A stretch of DNA of 64,000 nucleotides from Fistularia commersonii (Eukaryota; Chordata; Actinopteri; Syngnathiformes; Fistulariidae), in assembly GCA_037954325.1 (NCBI GenBank), contig JBBMNZ010000034.1:8883501-8947500 (forward strand). Direction: 5' to 3'. This document shows, piece by piece, positions 34,655 to 47,068 of the stretch. The position numbers and the translations under genes are program-made. Position 1 is the stretch's first letter; each line of letters starts with the position of its first letter. The notes below the pieces were generated by a model. It saw nothing but the letters and a program-made list of their open reading frames with translations, did no database searches and was not told the DNA's origin.

Positions 34655-37600
34655 ATGGCTGCTGAATTAGACATGGTGAACCTGTTTCTGATTGCCGGAG
34701 GAACACTGGCCATACCCATTCTGGCTTTTGTCGCTTCCTTCCTCCTCTGGCCTTCGGCACTCATCAAAGTGTATTACTGGTAGGGATGATAACCGCTCCT
34801 CTCTTCTTCAAATGCCAAGCGGACATCTGATACACAGAAATAAATGGTTTACGATTAATGGCTCGGAGCAGCACTCTCATGCATCAAATATTTCTTAAAT
34901 AAATTAGAAATTACAGGGAGGCTTTCAAGCTATGAAATTAATAAATGCTGCACAACTCCTAGTTATGAATAATGATAATAATAATAAAGCACTTTTCGGC
35001 AAAGTGCTGCACAACCTGACTTCATTTATTTAACATTGGATACATATTTCATGCTCTTGTTTGCATTTTAGAAAATTCAGCCTGTATTCTTTGGTGAGGT
35101 TTTATGGCATCTGGCATTCAAAGAGTTGCATTTGTAGCCTTTAATTCCAACTGTGGTCAGGTTAGAAACGCCTCCCTTCCATGATGTCATTGCATCTCTG
35201 TTGCTCCTGAAGATGTGCCTCTGGTCAGGTTCCACCCTTTTCCTCTCACTTCGACCACGCTGTGTTGATTCCACTCTTCATCCCCTCTTTGATTTCCAGT
35301 AATGCCAGAATGTGCTGGAAGTCAAATAAAACCGACCCCCTGACCTTTGCTGAACTGCTCTTAAACTGTATTTCACACAATAGATTGTGATGACAGATTG
35401 TGTTTCTGCTGGCTCTTCGCTCCATTCAGATATCTTCATCATGTCATCACTCGGCCAACTACTAACATAGATTTTGTCTTTTTTTTCTGCGGCCCCTGTG
35501 TCTGTTCAAATGTCCCTTTGAGCCTTCAGTAAAGAGCACTGTCTTTCACCTACACTTGTTATAGCTGCATTATGCTCCGACAAAACCGCAAGCCTGTTAT
35601 TGCCTTTAGCCCCGAGTGGCTGCAAGCCTGCACGTTGCCTGGATAAAACCCAAAGAACCCAGGCCGCAATACTGTTGCACAAAACTCTGCTCTGTAAACA
35701 CCCGATCTGTGCAGCCAAAACTTGCTTTCCTCTCATTGTGAAACACATCATGACTGGATGTCCTCTTAAATCAATCCAGTAAATGGATACTTATTGTATT
35801 TGTTATAACTAAATTCAAAAGGATCCTGAGTTTACTGAATTAAAGGTTTCGATTCTCGGAAGCAATATGCGCAAAGATGAAATGAAAGGTTTGACATGCA
35901 AGGTTCTCTGCAGGTACTGGAGGAGGACTCTGGGCCTCCAGGTGCGCTATGCAGACTGCGGGGGATATCGCTTCTGTTATTCTTACAGAGGAAAGCCCGG
36001 GATGAGACCCTCCATATTGATGCTGCACGGCTTCTCCGCTCACAAAGACACCTGGCTCACAGTTGTCAAGGTCAGGACATTTACCGCATAAACAGTTTAT
36101 TTAATCGCTGTGACTGTGTAGCAAACTTATGCTTGTCTGTGCTTTTTTATGTCCAAAGTAGTCAGCAGTCAGAATTTTTTTTTTTTTCAAAAATTACGTT
36201 TATCTACATGAATAAAATAGTTTCATTTAAAAATGCTGAATAGAAAGAGAAGAATATTACACCAACTAAAGCATCTCATTTTGAAATTAAATGATGTTAA
36301 AAATGTAACCTATTAATTCGAAGAGAAGAAGATTATTCTCTCAGTTCAGAATTATTATTTCGTGGATATTTATCTATTTGCACATTTTTCAAGTTATTTA
36401 TATAAAAAATGACATTAAATATAAAGAAAAATCAGGAAATTTCACTAAAATTGTCTGAAGATCACTGAGCATCATTAGATCAACTTGCTTCTGTTCATAT
36501 TGAGACTCTCAAACCTCAGTTTATCAATCAGCAGTCAAAAAAGATTTTTTTTTTCAAAAATTACGTTTATCTACATGAATCAAATAGCTTCATTTAAAAA
36601 TGTTGAATAGAAAGAAAAGAATGTTACACCAACTAAAGCATCTCATTTTGAAATTAAATGATGTTAAAAATGTAATTATCAATTCAAAGAGAAGAAGATT
36701 ATTCTCTCAGTTCAGAATTATTATTTTTTGGATACTTATTTATCTATTTGCACATTTTTCAAGTTATTTATGTAAAAAATGACATTAAATATAAAGAAAA
36801 ATCAGGAAATTTCACTGAAATTGTCTAAAGACCACTGAGCATCATTAGATCAACTTGCTTCTGTTCATATTGAGACTCTCAAACCTCAGCTTATCAAACG
36901 GATCAAGTTCATCATTTTCTAATATAACTGAATTTCAGCCCTGGGGCTCTGAATGGGAGATTTGTAGAGCGGTTACAAAAACTACTTTGACTTTTTCTAC
37001 TACCGTCTGCTTCTCCTCCAGTATCTCCCCAAACATCTGCACATCGTGTGCGTGGACATGCCGGGCCACGAGGGGACGACGCGCATTAACAGCGATGATT
37101 ATTCCATCGAGGGACAAGTCAGGCGGATCCATCAGGTGCACGTGAATCCCAGCGAGCACCTGCGCGACTGTGCTCATCATATGTTTTGATAATTTCCCTG
37201 GGAATCCGTGTTTACAGCTCATTTTCCACAGTTTGTGGAAACTGTATATTTAAACAGGAAATCTTTCCATTTGGTTGGGACCTCCATGGGGGGACATGTA
37301 GCCGGGGTTTACGCCGCCTGCTATCCCTCTGAAATCTGTAGCATGACTCTCATTTGTCCAGACGGTCAGTCCCTTTGTGTGTGCATGCTTTGTTTGTTTC
37401 TTTATTTTGCCATGGCATGCTCTTTTCAATCGAAACTAAGGACAATTACGTGGATTTTATTTATTTCATAGATGTTCAAATTGGGAGAATCTGATTAGAA
37501 ACATCAGTACTAAAGGCTGCAGGCTGAATGGATTTCATATTTATTGGATTTACTGAGTAAACATGTGGAATGCACTTAGCTTTTTAAACAGAAACCTTTA

Positions 37601-39105
37601 TCGCTACTCCGTGCTTTATATTGTCCTTTTTCAGTGTACAAGGAATAATCAAATGGACCGCATTACAATAGAATGAGTGGAAAGACTTCACTCCTATGTG
37701 ATGAAATGATGATGCCCTGCAATAATAATGATAATAATGTAGAAAAATGAAAAAATAATGGCAGGGGTATCAGTTTTAAGTGTGGAAAGCCGCTCTCAGG
37801 TGCACTGGGATAATAAAATTAAATTCCAAAAAAGTCATGGTGACATATTCGTAGTTTCAGACGCTCTTTGCATCTAGTGACTGGGTAACATGACAGATGA
37901 TAACCCAGCAGTGTTACATACCCCACGTCTCCTTTTCAGTTTTGTATTTTTGCCTCATATGTTTTCAAACAATAAGCCTGTGATCAACATTTAATCCCTT
38001 TTTATATCCTTAAGGTATAAAACCCCCATGTGAAACCAAATTTGACAATCACCTGCAGGACCTGGAGCGCAGCAATTACACTCTGAACATCCCGTTGATC
38101 CCGACGACACCAGAGGAAATGGAGGACATGTTCAGACTGTGTTCACACGTTCGATTTAAAATCCCTCAGCAGGTAAGGCCAAACTTTAAAGTGACAGGGT
38201 TATTCATTTAAATGCAGGATGGACACAAAATACTATATAGTACTCTTTTTACTGCATAACTCAATCCTGCCGTCTCTACATGCGCCTGTGGTGTTCAGAT
38301 TCTCCAAGGATTAGTTGATGTCCGAGAGCCTCACAACAGTTTTTACCACCGAGGTCAGCGCGCTTACATTTGCAGCATAATAATCAAGTTCCTGTTGCAT
38401 AGAAACACCCAGTTCTTTTCTTTTTTCAACAGTATTTATGGCAGTTATTGGTGAGACATCCAGATATGCCTTGCATGAACACTTGCATTTGATCACTGCG
38501 CCTTTGCAGGTGATATGGGGCAAGCAAGACCAGGTAAAGTCAGATGCTGAAAGGGACCATAAGGTCCACTCTCAATATTTCCACATCCACAGAGCGAGAC
38601 TGTCTCCAAAATCTTTGTGCCTCAAGCCATACTGCACACAGCATTGATCCTCATAGTCTATTTTTCATTGAGTGGGATAACAGCCTTCTAGTGCAACATC
38701 TGCACATAAATAAAGTAAGAACCTTCAAATGTTCTGACTGGAGAAGTAAGTTGAAACTAAATTCCAGATGTTTCCCAGTGTCCAAGCTGCGAAAAGATTT
38801 ACAGATTTTAATTTAATGACTGGGCTTCATTTTCATCTTTTTTTTCTCAAAAGAATTGGCAGATTATTAGGAAATAAAAATAACCATTTCTTGCAAAACT
38901 TATTAAATGTTCCTCATTTTTCCAGGTGGTGGATGTGTCTGGAGCAAGAGTCATTGCAGAGGCATTGCCTGGTTGTAGAGTGGACCTGCTGGACAACTGT
39001 GGCCATTCTGTGGTGATGGAGAGGCCTTGCCGTACAGCCAAACTTATCTTGCAGTTCATTATCATGCAGCAAGATCTCAGGGGTGGCCCGAAGAAATCCT
39101 CCTAA
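34655..39105 (+). CDS. abhd6: Monoacylglycerol lipase ABHD6
   Basis: Eight exons join in frame: 34655-34779, 35914-36070, 37022-37135, 37232-37364, 38015-38172, 38299-38353, 38433-38533 and 38926-39105, giving 340 residues (human 337). This is a membrane-bound serine hydrolase that cleaves monoacylglycerols, including the endocannabinoid 2-AG, on the cytosolic side. The N-terminal membrane helix (about residues 8-30: LFLIAGGTLAIPILAFVASF) is nearly identical to the mammalian one. The alpha/beta-hydrolase fold shows the oxyanion loop LMLHGFSAHKDTW, the nucleophile elbow GTSMGG (Ser150), the acid in WGKQDQ (Asp280) and the base in DNCGHSV (His308). All three are shifted by +2 from human. An intron holds a 367-bp tandem duplication. 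AATAAA follows at 39346. Its neighbours fit the human 3p14.3 order SLMAP-ABHD6-KCTD6. Confidence 0.96.
36161..36897. repeat. 367-bp direct tandem duplication in abhd6 intron 2
   Basis: Two head-to-tail copies, about 36161-36527 and 36528-36897. The anchor CAAAAATTACGTTTATCTAC starts at 36188 and again at 36555 (period 367). The copies are AT-rich and differ by a small number of substitutions and short indels, suggesting a recent duplication. Confidence 0.9.
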
Positions 39106-39345
39106 ACAGAGGCCCGGATTAAGAATGCGGACAAAGCCTTATAAGTGTCCATCTTTCTGCAACCATTTAACACATGAAGTCTGAACCAATGTGACTGACC
39201 CAACCCTCAATGCTGCAATATATCCACTTATAAGTATAGACAGAGCTCTAGGTATTTATTTTATTTTAAAGGGGCTTTATTAATCATTAACCCTTTGATA
39301 ATTCACTTGCTTGCGGAAAACCACCACAAATACATTTGATAAAAA

Positions 39346-39351
39346 AATAAA
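39346..39351 (+). terminator. Poly(A) signal of abhd6
   Basis: AATAAA 241 bp after the stop codon. Another lies about 30 bp further on. Confidence 0.55.
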
Positions 39352-39399
39352 CTATCTTTGTGATAGAAAGAAGAAATAAAATATCCCCAACATTTGTTT

Positions 39400-40420
39400 G
39401 AAATCACCTTAAAATAATCAAGAATTTGTCCATCCATCCATCCATCCTCTGCATGCTTATCCTGCATCATTTATCTCATAAAACAAATCAACTGAAAAAT
39501 AAAAAATGTAAGTTACATCCATCAAAAGGTTGCCAGACACTATATAAATCAACCAAAATGGAAAATTAATTGCCTGTAATTGAGCAACATCTTCATGATC
39601 ATTTTCCTGAAGGTCATAGCACTATTAAGAAATCCCACTTAATTTCCAATACATAGATGATGTAGACATGAAGAAGAAAACAACAACTGTATTTAAAGTG
39701 ATTAATGTTATCTATTTAAAGGCTAACTGATCATCATCAACTGATGATATGTTGATTGCTCTGACTTTACTATTTCAACTACAGGTGGGGGCTTATTTTA
39801 GGTTTTAAGGTGAGTTACTTCAGATTTTTGGGTAAATTCTTGCTGACTTTAAATTGATGCCTTGTAACTAATTTATTGTTGATTATTTACTGCTAACTCT
39901 AATATTTTTGGTCTATTTCTTGACAACTGAATGCTAACTTTTGAGAAATATCTGTATGATATTTTTATTAATTTCCTGTAAAACATATTTATGTTACTTT
40001 GTCAAAAACGTGAAAATGAAAAAGATTTTCATGAGACTGTGGAGGGGGGAAAATCTGACTTAGTTTCTTGGTTTTCATTCTTCATACCAGTCACAACTAT
40101 CATGTAGTTTGGCAGACCTGTTACTTAAATGCTGCAAATTCTTACTGAATGAACCCGGGTGGAATATTATTTACTTTAAATGTTGAACAAAAGCAACTTT
40201 CAGGGTTTAGCAAATGTTATTTGCTGGACTTGTGGAGCCACTTGTTAGCAACAGGTTGTCTGTTTACATTTGCAAAGCCACACGTCGCCGCGCTCTGATT
40301 GGCTGCAATTCGAGCTGATGAATCGTGGCCGCCGAAACCGTTGGTCAACATATGTCAACATTCCCTGGGAATCTAACGTACAATAAGGGAAGAAAACCTC
40401 CACTTTTCATTTTTTAAATT
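39400..40420. other. Spacer between abhd6 and kctd6
   Basis: AT-rich. Four CCAT units followed by CCTCTGCATGCTTATCCTG (39430-39470) are the reverse of the AGGATAAGCG..GAATGAATG tail seen in many fish repeats. I see no gene here. Confidence 0.5.
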
Positions 40421-40429
40421 TAATTTAAT

Positions 40430-40834
40430 TTTTTCCCTTAAACGACCTGCAGTTCAAGTTTCGGGGCCGTGAACGCAGCACTACTTCCGGTCATCGGTCC
40501 AATCGGCCCGGTGTGTTCATCCGGGCGCGCGACTGAAATTAACCCTACTGTGATTTCCCAGATGTTTGTGCGTTAAGGTCCAATTTTCCCCCACAAATTG
40601 TATTTTTCAAAGTCAAGCGATCACAGAAAGAAAGGGGAAAGTTCAAAACTGGCGGATGTGTCCGTGTGAGGACGCGGCGCTTCCTGCCTTCACTCCGCAC
40701 TGACGTGCGCAGTCCGCCGCTACCACCCGGAGCCGAGTGCAGCTGCCTCCCGGTGAGCATCCGTGTCTGCGCCGCTCCAACCTATCGTTTATCGGCCAAA
40801 TCAAACAGCATTCCGCACCTGTAAAAGATAGACG
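40430..40834 (+). promoter_or_regulatory. CpG-rich promoter and candidate non-coding exon of kctd6
   Basis: CG-dense sequence (for example GGGCGCGCGACTG near 40520) ends at an exon-like segment with donor GACG/GTAAGG at 40835. It would splice to the acceptor CTCTCAG at 42023, 34 bp before the kctd6 ATG. Confidence 0.5.
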
Positions 40835-41459
40835 GTAAGGATTTGTTTTAAAATCTATTTTACTTCCACATTTTTACTCCCCCGTTCACTTGTAGTAAAA
40901 ATCAGCGTATTTTTATAGGTTGCTAGCTCCGTTAGCGTCTAGCTAGCAGTTAGCTGGCTAACATTCACAGTTGTCATTGCTTTTGAACGCAAAAAACGAT
41001 CGCCTTCTAATTTTCATGGAATAAAATTGGTGCTTTAGCCACCCCCTTGTATCATTTCCTCTCATCGCAGAGACTAAGAAAGGGGCTGATGATGGATGAG
41101 TCACCGCACAGTGGCTGTGCACCGTTTGTTAGCTTGTTTCTGAAGCGTTCAGTGCCCCAGTCCATTGAGGTTTCTGTGTACTCGCACTGTGTCTCTAACT
41201 TCCAACTGAGAGTGTTAACGTCCACGGTTTGGCCGTCTCTCATTCTTAACGGCTATTTGAACTCAGCAGTGTGTTTTACTTTCAGTTGACCGTCAAGTGT
41301 CACTTGGATATGTGGATACATCGCCTCCCTCTTCCTAGTCCTGAAGTGCAGGGTGTTCTCGTAATATCACTGTAGTGTGATTGCTATATATTATAATCCA
41401 CATAAAAAGGGGTTGTTTTATATTACACTTCAGTTGAGATCGCTCTTGCAAAATTGGCA

Positions 41460-41760
41460 AGATCGAGTGCAAAACAAATCAAGATTCAAAGTGTCATATG
41501 TACTGTGTGGAAACGTGTTTCTCTGTACAATGAAATTCTCACTTTGCTGTCCACAGTGCATATGGATTTGTATTGACGATAAGTAGTTAGTGTAAACATT
41601 ATTATAAATATGAATGGCTTTGGCAGTGCAAATAAAACATTGAGTGAAGCTTGGTGTGTAACTCACAAAGTGCAGGTGCAAGTATGAGTACAGTTTAAGT
41701 GGCAGTAGTTACATGCGCAGTGCTGCATGTAAAGTGCAGAAAAAGAAGAATGACATTAAT
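41460..41760. repeat. Interspersed repeat in the kctd6 5' intron
   Basis: AAGATTCAAAGTGTCATATG followed by ACAATGAAATTCTCACTTTG and GCAGTGCAAATAAA-type text is a familiar teleost interspersed repeat (LINE 3'-tail type). No open frame. Confidence 0.5.
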
Positions 41761-42057
41761 ATAATTACATTATAACAAATGTTATAACACAATAGCTCAA
41801 AATGTGATTTGACACATAGCATGATTTACTCAACAGCATAAGATCAGTGTTGCTTTTGAAGAGAATAAACTCGGAGGAGTGTTTTCCTTGTAGATGATTG
41901 TGATTTCAGTGTGTGCAGTCGTTTCCTTGATATTCTGTGTAACCTGATTACAGCTTACGGTAATATGACTGCTTTCTCGCAGGTGAAATTGAAGTAAGCC
42001 AAACCACATCTGTTCCCTCTCAGTTTTGGGTTTGACCAAGTGGGTATTGCTCTACAA

Positions 42058-43477
42058 ATGGATAATGGAGACTGGGGCCATAGGGTAAGACATGGCTGTA
42101 AAGCAGGCTAAAATAATAACATGTCAAATGTTTCTGTCAAAATAGCCTCACTTAATTTCACGCCATTAGCCACTTAAATTAATGTTTGGTTGTTATTTCT
42201 TTTAGGAGGTGTTGAGTCAATGTCATCTTAGGTTGTTGTTTTTGCGAGGTTCTTACACAGCCTCCCAATATTTACTCAGTATTTAAGATTTTCTGCATCA
42301 CGGATGCAAATTGTTGGCCAAACTATAACTTTTGTTAATTAATTCAACTTTGTTCAGCAGCAAAGCAACAAAAACAGCTTAATTTATTCTTGTTTTTGTG
42401 CATCATGCTCCAGCACTAGTTAAAGCAAGGGGAACCTAGGAATTGGTGGCCAAAGTGTACTTGGAACTAAATATTCACATACTTGTGTGTTTGGCAAAGA
42501 CGAATTTACTTCCATGTATAATCTATCAAAAAATACTTCTTACCCAGAGTTGGTCACTTTAATTTGACCAACATTTAGTCAAGGGTCTCTGACATTCCCC
42601 CTCCATCAGCCTTTATCACTATGTTGATGTTCAAACCCTCAGGACTTCATCAAGTTCAAAAAGCACACTAGACACCTAGAAGAAATGTGTTTAATGTTTT
42701 AAGAGAATTACACTTTTTTTGTTTGCTTGTTTTCTCACTCGTACAATCCAATAACATGTTTTTTTTTTTTCCCTTTGCTCTTTGTACCAGATGACTACGC
42801 CTGTGACATTGAATGTGGGAGGCCACTTGTATACGACCAGCCTATCCACTCTGCAGCGTTACCCAGACTCCATGCTGGGTGCAATGTTTCGGGGAGATTT
42901 CCCCACCACGCGTGATTCCCAAGGGAATTATTTTATTGATCGCGATGGAACACTTTTCAGGTATATCCTGAATTTCCTGCGGACGTCTGAGCTTACCCTT
43001 CCGGTTGACTTCACAGAGACCGACCTGTTGAGAAAAGAGGCGGATTTCTACCAAATTGAACCTTTGATCCAGTGCCTTAATGATCCCAAGCCGCTGTATC
43101 CCCCTGACATCTTCGAGCAGGTGGTGGAGCTCTCAAGCACCCGAAAACTGTCAAAATATTCAAACCCAGTGGCTGTTATCATCACGCAGCTTACCATAAC
43201 AACAAAGGTTCATGCCCTGCTGGAAGGAATTTCCAATAATTTCACCAAGTGGAACAAACACATGATGGACACCAGAGACTGTCAGGTGTCCTTCACCTTT
43301 GGACCATGTGACTATCATCAAGAGGTGTCTCTACGGGTTCACCTCATGGACTACATAATGAAACAAGGCTTCACTATCCGGAACACACGTGTGCACCACA
43401 TGAGTGAACGTGCAAACGAAAACACCGTGGAACATCACTGGACTTTCTGCAGACCAGCTCACAAAGTCGAGGACTGA
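42058..43477 (+). CDS. kctd6: BTB/T1 domain adaptor KCTD6
   Basis: Two coding exons, 42058-42084 and 42791-43477, give 237 residues, the length of human KCTD6. The first exon encodes only nine residues (MDNGDWGHR) and is easy to miss. It matches the human N terminus MDNGDWGY. The second carries the T1/BTB fold (TTPVTLNVGGHLYTTSLSTL, RDGTLFRYILNFLRT, LLRKEADFYQIEPLIQC) and a very conserved C-terminal domain with NKHMMDTRDCQVSFTFGPCD and TRVHHMSERANENTVEHHW. KCTD6 is a Cullin-3 substrate adaptor, reported for small ankyrin-1 and for HDAC1 in Hedgehog control (family knowledge). Without the first exon, an internal Met at 42791 would give 228 residues. Twin poly(A) signals follow at 43800 and 43808. 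Confidence 0.97.
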
Positions 43478-43799
43478 CTTGAAATGGTGGCATTCCCTCA
43501 GTTTTGTCTGACTATCATACATGATCACAAACAGAGCAAAAAATGACCTTTGTTTCTGTAATGTACTGATAATATTTGTTTTCTTTTTTAGGGGGGCCAA
43601 ATATACGAACAGATTGCATAAAAGACTGTCGTCTTGTTTAATGTATCTGTTGGAAGTGCAAGTAAGTTTTCCCACATGAAGACTTTCAATCTGTTGGAAA
43701 GCTAAAAATACATTTCTTGAACCCTTACATGATTGCGTGGTCTATAAACAAAAAGAAAGCATTTAGTGTTCAACAGAAACACCCTGCATCATTAATAGC

Positions 43800-43813
43800 A
43801 ATAAAGCAATAAA
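43800..43813 (+). terminator. Twin poly(A) signals of kctd6
   Basis: Two AATAAA hexamers, at 43800-43805 and 43808-43813, 323 bp after the stop codon. Confidence 0.65.
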
Positions 43814-43829
43814 GTGTAATCTCCCAGTA

Positions 43830-44960
43830 ATGATTTGAGACTCACTGCCAATGTGTGGTATCAGATTCACATGTAATTGTTCAAGGTGGATCGAGACTGA
43901 GCACATGTAAAAAGAAAATCGTGTGCGGATTATTCATGAATCTGTTGGAAGTGGTTAAACTTCCAACCATAGGTTAAACCCGTTCTGAAACAAAAAGGTA
44001 GCAAAAGAGATTGGGATCTGAAATTGTCAGGACTTTAAAAATGTTTTTATTGATTATACATAAAATAAATTTTGATTAATTTCACCCCATTTTCCTTTTT
44101 ACTGTGGTTAGGGTAGAGCTTAAAATTAGTATCTTAGTTCACTTTTATTTCTGTACGGTACTATCTCTGAACACCTAAGTAGTTGTTGCATGTGTCTGAA
44201 TGTTTAGTGTCTGTATTTGTATTTGATGTTTGTGCTGTGCAATATTATATGCTGTTAGACTCAACTGTTACAAACCACAGTGATGTGTTTCATCATTCCT
44301 GCCAAATAAATACATTTGTGTATTTGTCAGTCAATTTTGGTTTTGTCGATGGACTACAGTTCGCCTCCGTATCGGCTGTCACATCACACCAATTACAGGC
44401 AGTTTCAATCTTCTGCAAAAAAAAAAATGCTGAATTTGGTCCCCGGACAAAATGAAAATCTTGAAGAATGTGACTCAAATATAAGAAGCAAAATGATATA
44501 GTAGAAAAGAAATGATGCAGTATATGATTTGTGTCATTTACAAGTGAACACAAGCCTATGACACCATATGATTTCCATCTGGTTGCCTACTTTATTTACA
44601 CCAAGTCTAACAGAAAATAAGACAAATGCAACCTCAATTGGCCTTTTCTGTGTGGTGTTTGGGTTTTTGGCTGTCCAAAAACATGCCCAATGGAAATGAT
44701 TATAATCATTTTGCTCTTATTTCATTTGGAATAACATGGGCAATATATAGAAAAATCCACATACTTCGAGTCCTCTCCTACAAATGCCATTATATAGCAC
44801 AGAAACATTGTAATCATGTGGAAAACCCAAAAGCCTATTGGAGAAAGTATCAAAAGACATACACATCATGATATTTCATCCAATATAAGCTGTTTTTATA
44901 AAAGCACATTTTGACAACACAATTGTAACTGTTGAATGTATAAATACATTTTTACAAATC
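43830..44960. other. Spacer between kctd6 and smim4, first part
   Basis: AT-rich sequence that may include extended kctd6 3' UTR. I see no gene or clear repeat. Confidence 0.4.
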
Positions 44961-44969
44961 GAAATGCAT

Positions 44970-45395
44970 TATCTAACGCCACAGGAGGTCTTTCCTACCT
45001 GAGCCTATCAGACTTTTTAATTACCTTAAACCTTAAACCTTAGAAAAAAATAAATCTCACCCACTTACTGTAAATTGAAATAACAAATCTGTATATAAGT
45101 TTATAACTGTGCAATATTTCATTTCATAACAGCTACATGTATATCATTTTTTCATACTCTTGTGCACTCCTTGTCTTTCACTTGGTACTTAAGACCCTTA
45201 GACACTTTATAGTCTTCACTTGTTACTTAAGACACTTTATAGTTTATTTGTATTTCTTATCCCCCCTTTTTTTTTACTGTTTATACAATTTTCTACTGTT
45301 ATTTATTATGGTTATGTTTTTCTTGTAACTCTGGCACAAAAATTTCCTTCGAGATAAATAAAGTTACTCTTATTCTTATTCTTATTATTATTATG
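44970..45395 (+). mobile_element. Truncated LINE 3' end
   Basis: Starts with CAGGAGGTCTTTCCTACCTG text and proceeds through a C/T-rich tract to TTTCCTTCGAGATAAATAAAG, followed by four TTATTC-type tail repeats. The TTTCC-TTCG-GATAAATAAAGT end with short tandem repeats is the hallmark of teleost LINE 3' UTRs. The 5' part is missing. Confidence 0.65.
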
Positions 45396-45670
45396 TTATA
45401 CCTGTTTCCTAACATGCCGTTCACACACCGGATATTGCGTTAGTGTCACTTCCGGGTACGCTCGTTTTCTATCATGGTACGGCGCTGCCACAAAGTCACA
45501 TATGATTTTATAATATCCCGCTCGTTCTTTTGATGCCGGACAATATAACGAGCGCACCCTCACAACCGCGTTGTTCTGTCATAACATTGTGAAAGGACGA
45601 GTAGGTCCACGTCGAGCTGTTTATCAAGGAATTTCAACCTCCCCTGTTTCTTTTTGCGTGTTATGTCAGT

Positions 45671-47034
45671 ATGTTTCAAAGGAGTAGAAACTTAAGATAT
45701 ATCCTGAGTCTTGTGCCTGGTAAACGTCGTTTTGGGACGTACAGGTTTCTTCCGATCTTCTTTTGCATCGGCGGCGTCATGGAGTGGATTATGATCAACG
45801 TGAGAATAGGAAAAGAAACTTTCTGTAAGTATAAATAATCGCTTTTATTTACTTCGGTTTACTTAAATTAAACACTCACAGTAATACCAGAACTGTAGAA
45901 CCACCAGAAATACCTGTAAGATGTTTGAAAAGTTAGTATTGGTTCATGCTAGTAGTTACCAATGGTAAGCTAAGCTAGCAGCCTCAACACTATCCCGTGA
46001 AACATGGAAGGTCACAGTTTTCTTCTTCCTGGAAGTCAGGCAGCTCCATCACTCCTTGTACAAACACAAACCAGACGTTTAAAGGGACACTTTGCAAGCT
46101 CCTATGCAAGCAAGAGCCCATCTTATCTCTTCCTTCCTCTAGAGGAGTTTGGAAGGAGCCTTCACAGCAGACTGATAGTCATCCTGGGATAATGAATCTG
46201 TGAAGCAGCTCTGGCCCTATTTTTCACTCTATTTTCAATTCATCCATCTATCTTACCCGCCCTTGCAACATCTGTTTTTGCCCAGGAGCTTCAGTGAATG
46301 TCCAAGAATAACCACCGGGAGAGGAGTCCGTCTCGCTTCTTGGCCCAAGGCAAACTACCTTGACCTGAATTGCAAAATAAATGATCAAACTTTATGGATA
46401 GGCAACATTGATATACAGACCCAGAGTTTGGGCACCGCCGGCTGGTATTTCAGCATCTGCAAAATAGTCAGTTCTCTCAATATTTCAACATTCCTGACCT
46501 TTTAAATACCACTTTAGCAATAAACAGCGGCACAGAAGTGACTCTGAGCAAACCACTCTCTGTGGCTTGTATTATTGACCTTTGTCATTCCATTACTATT
46601 GGTGATGGTTGGTGTGACAAAGAAATATAATGACTTCAAATTTTGAAATGAAATAGAAGTTTCATCATATTTTTTGGAAAGGCTGGATTTAAATGATTGT
46701 GCGCAAACTAGAGTTGTGTTCTTCTTTGTGGGAAACTATACAATGTATATCTGAAGGCCTTGTGAAGTGCAATTCTGTACATGATAACATATGTAAAATA
46801 ATGAATAATAATGATTATATATATATATATGTATATATAATTATTATATATATATAATCAGTATTATTAATGATATATATATATAGTCATTATTATTCAT
46901 TGAATAAAAATTAATTTTAATCCATATATACATATATATATATATAAATTAATAATCACGATTATATATAATCATTATTTTATATATTATATTAATTATT
47001 ATTAATTTTATATGTATCAACTTTTAATCATGAT

Positions 47035-47068
<34 letters not shown>

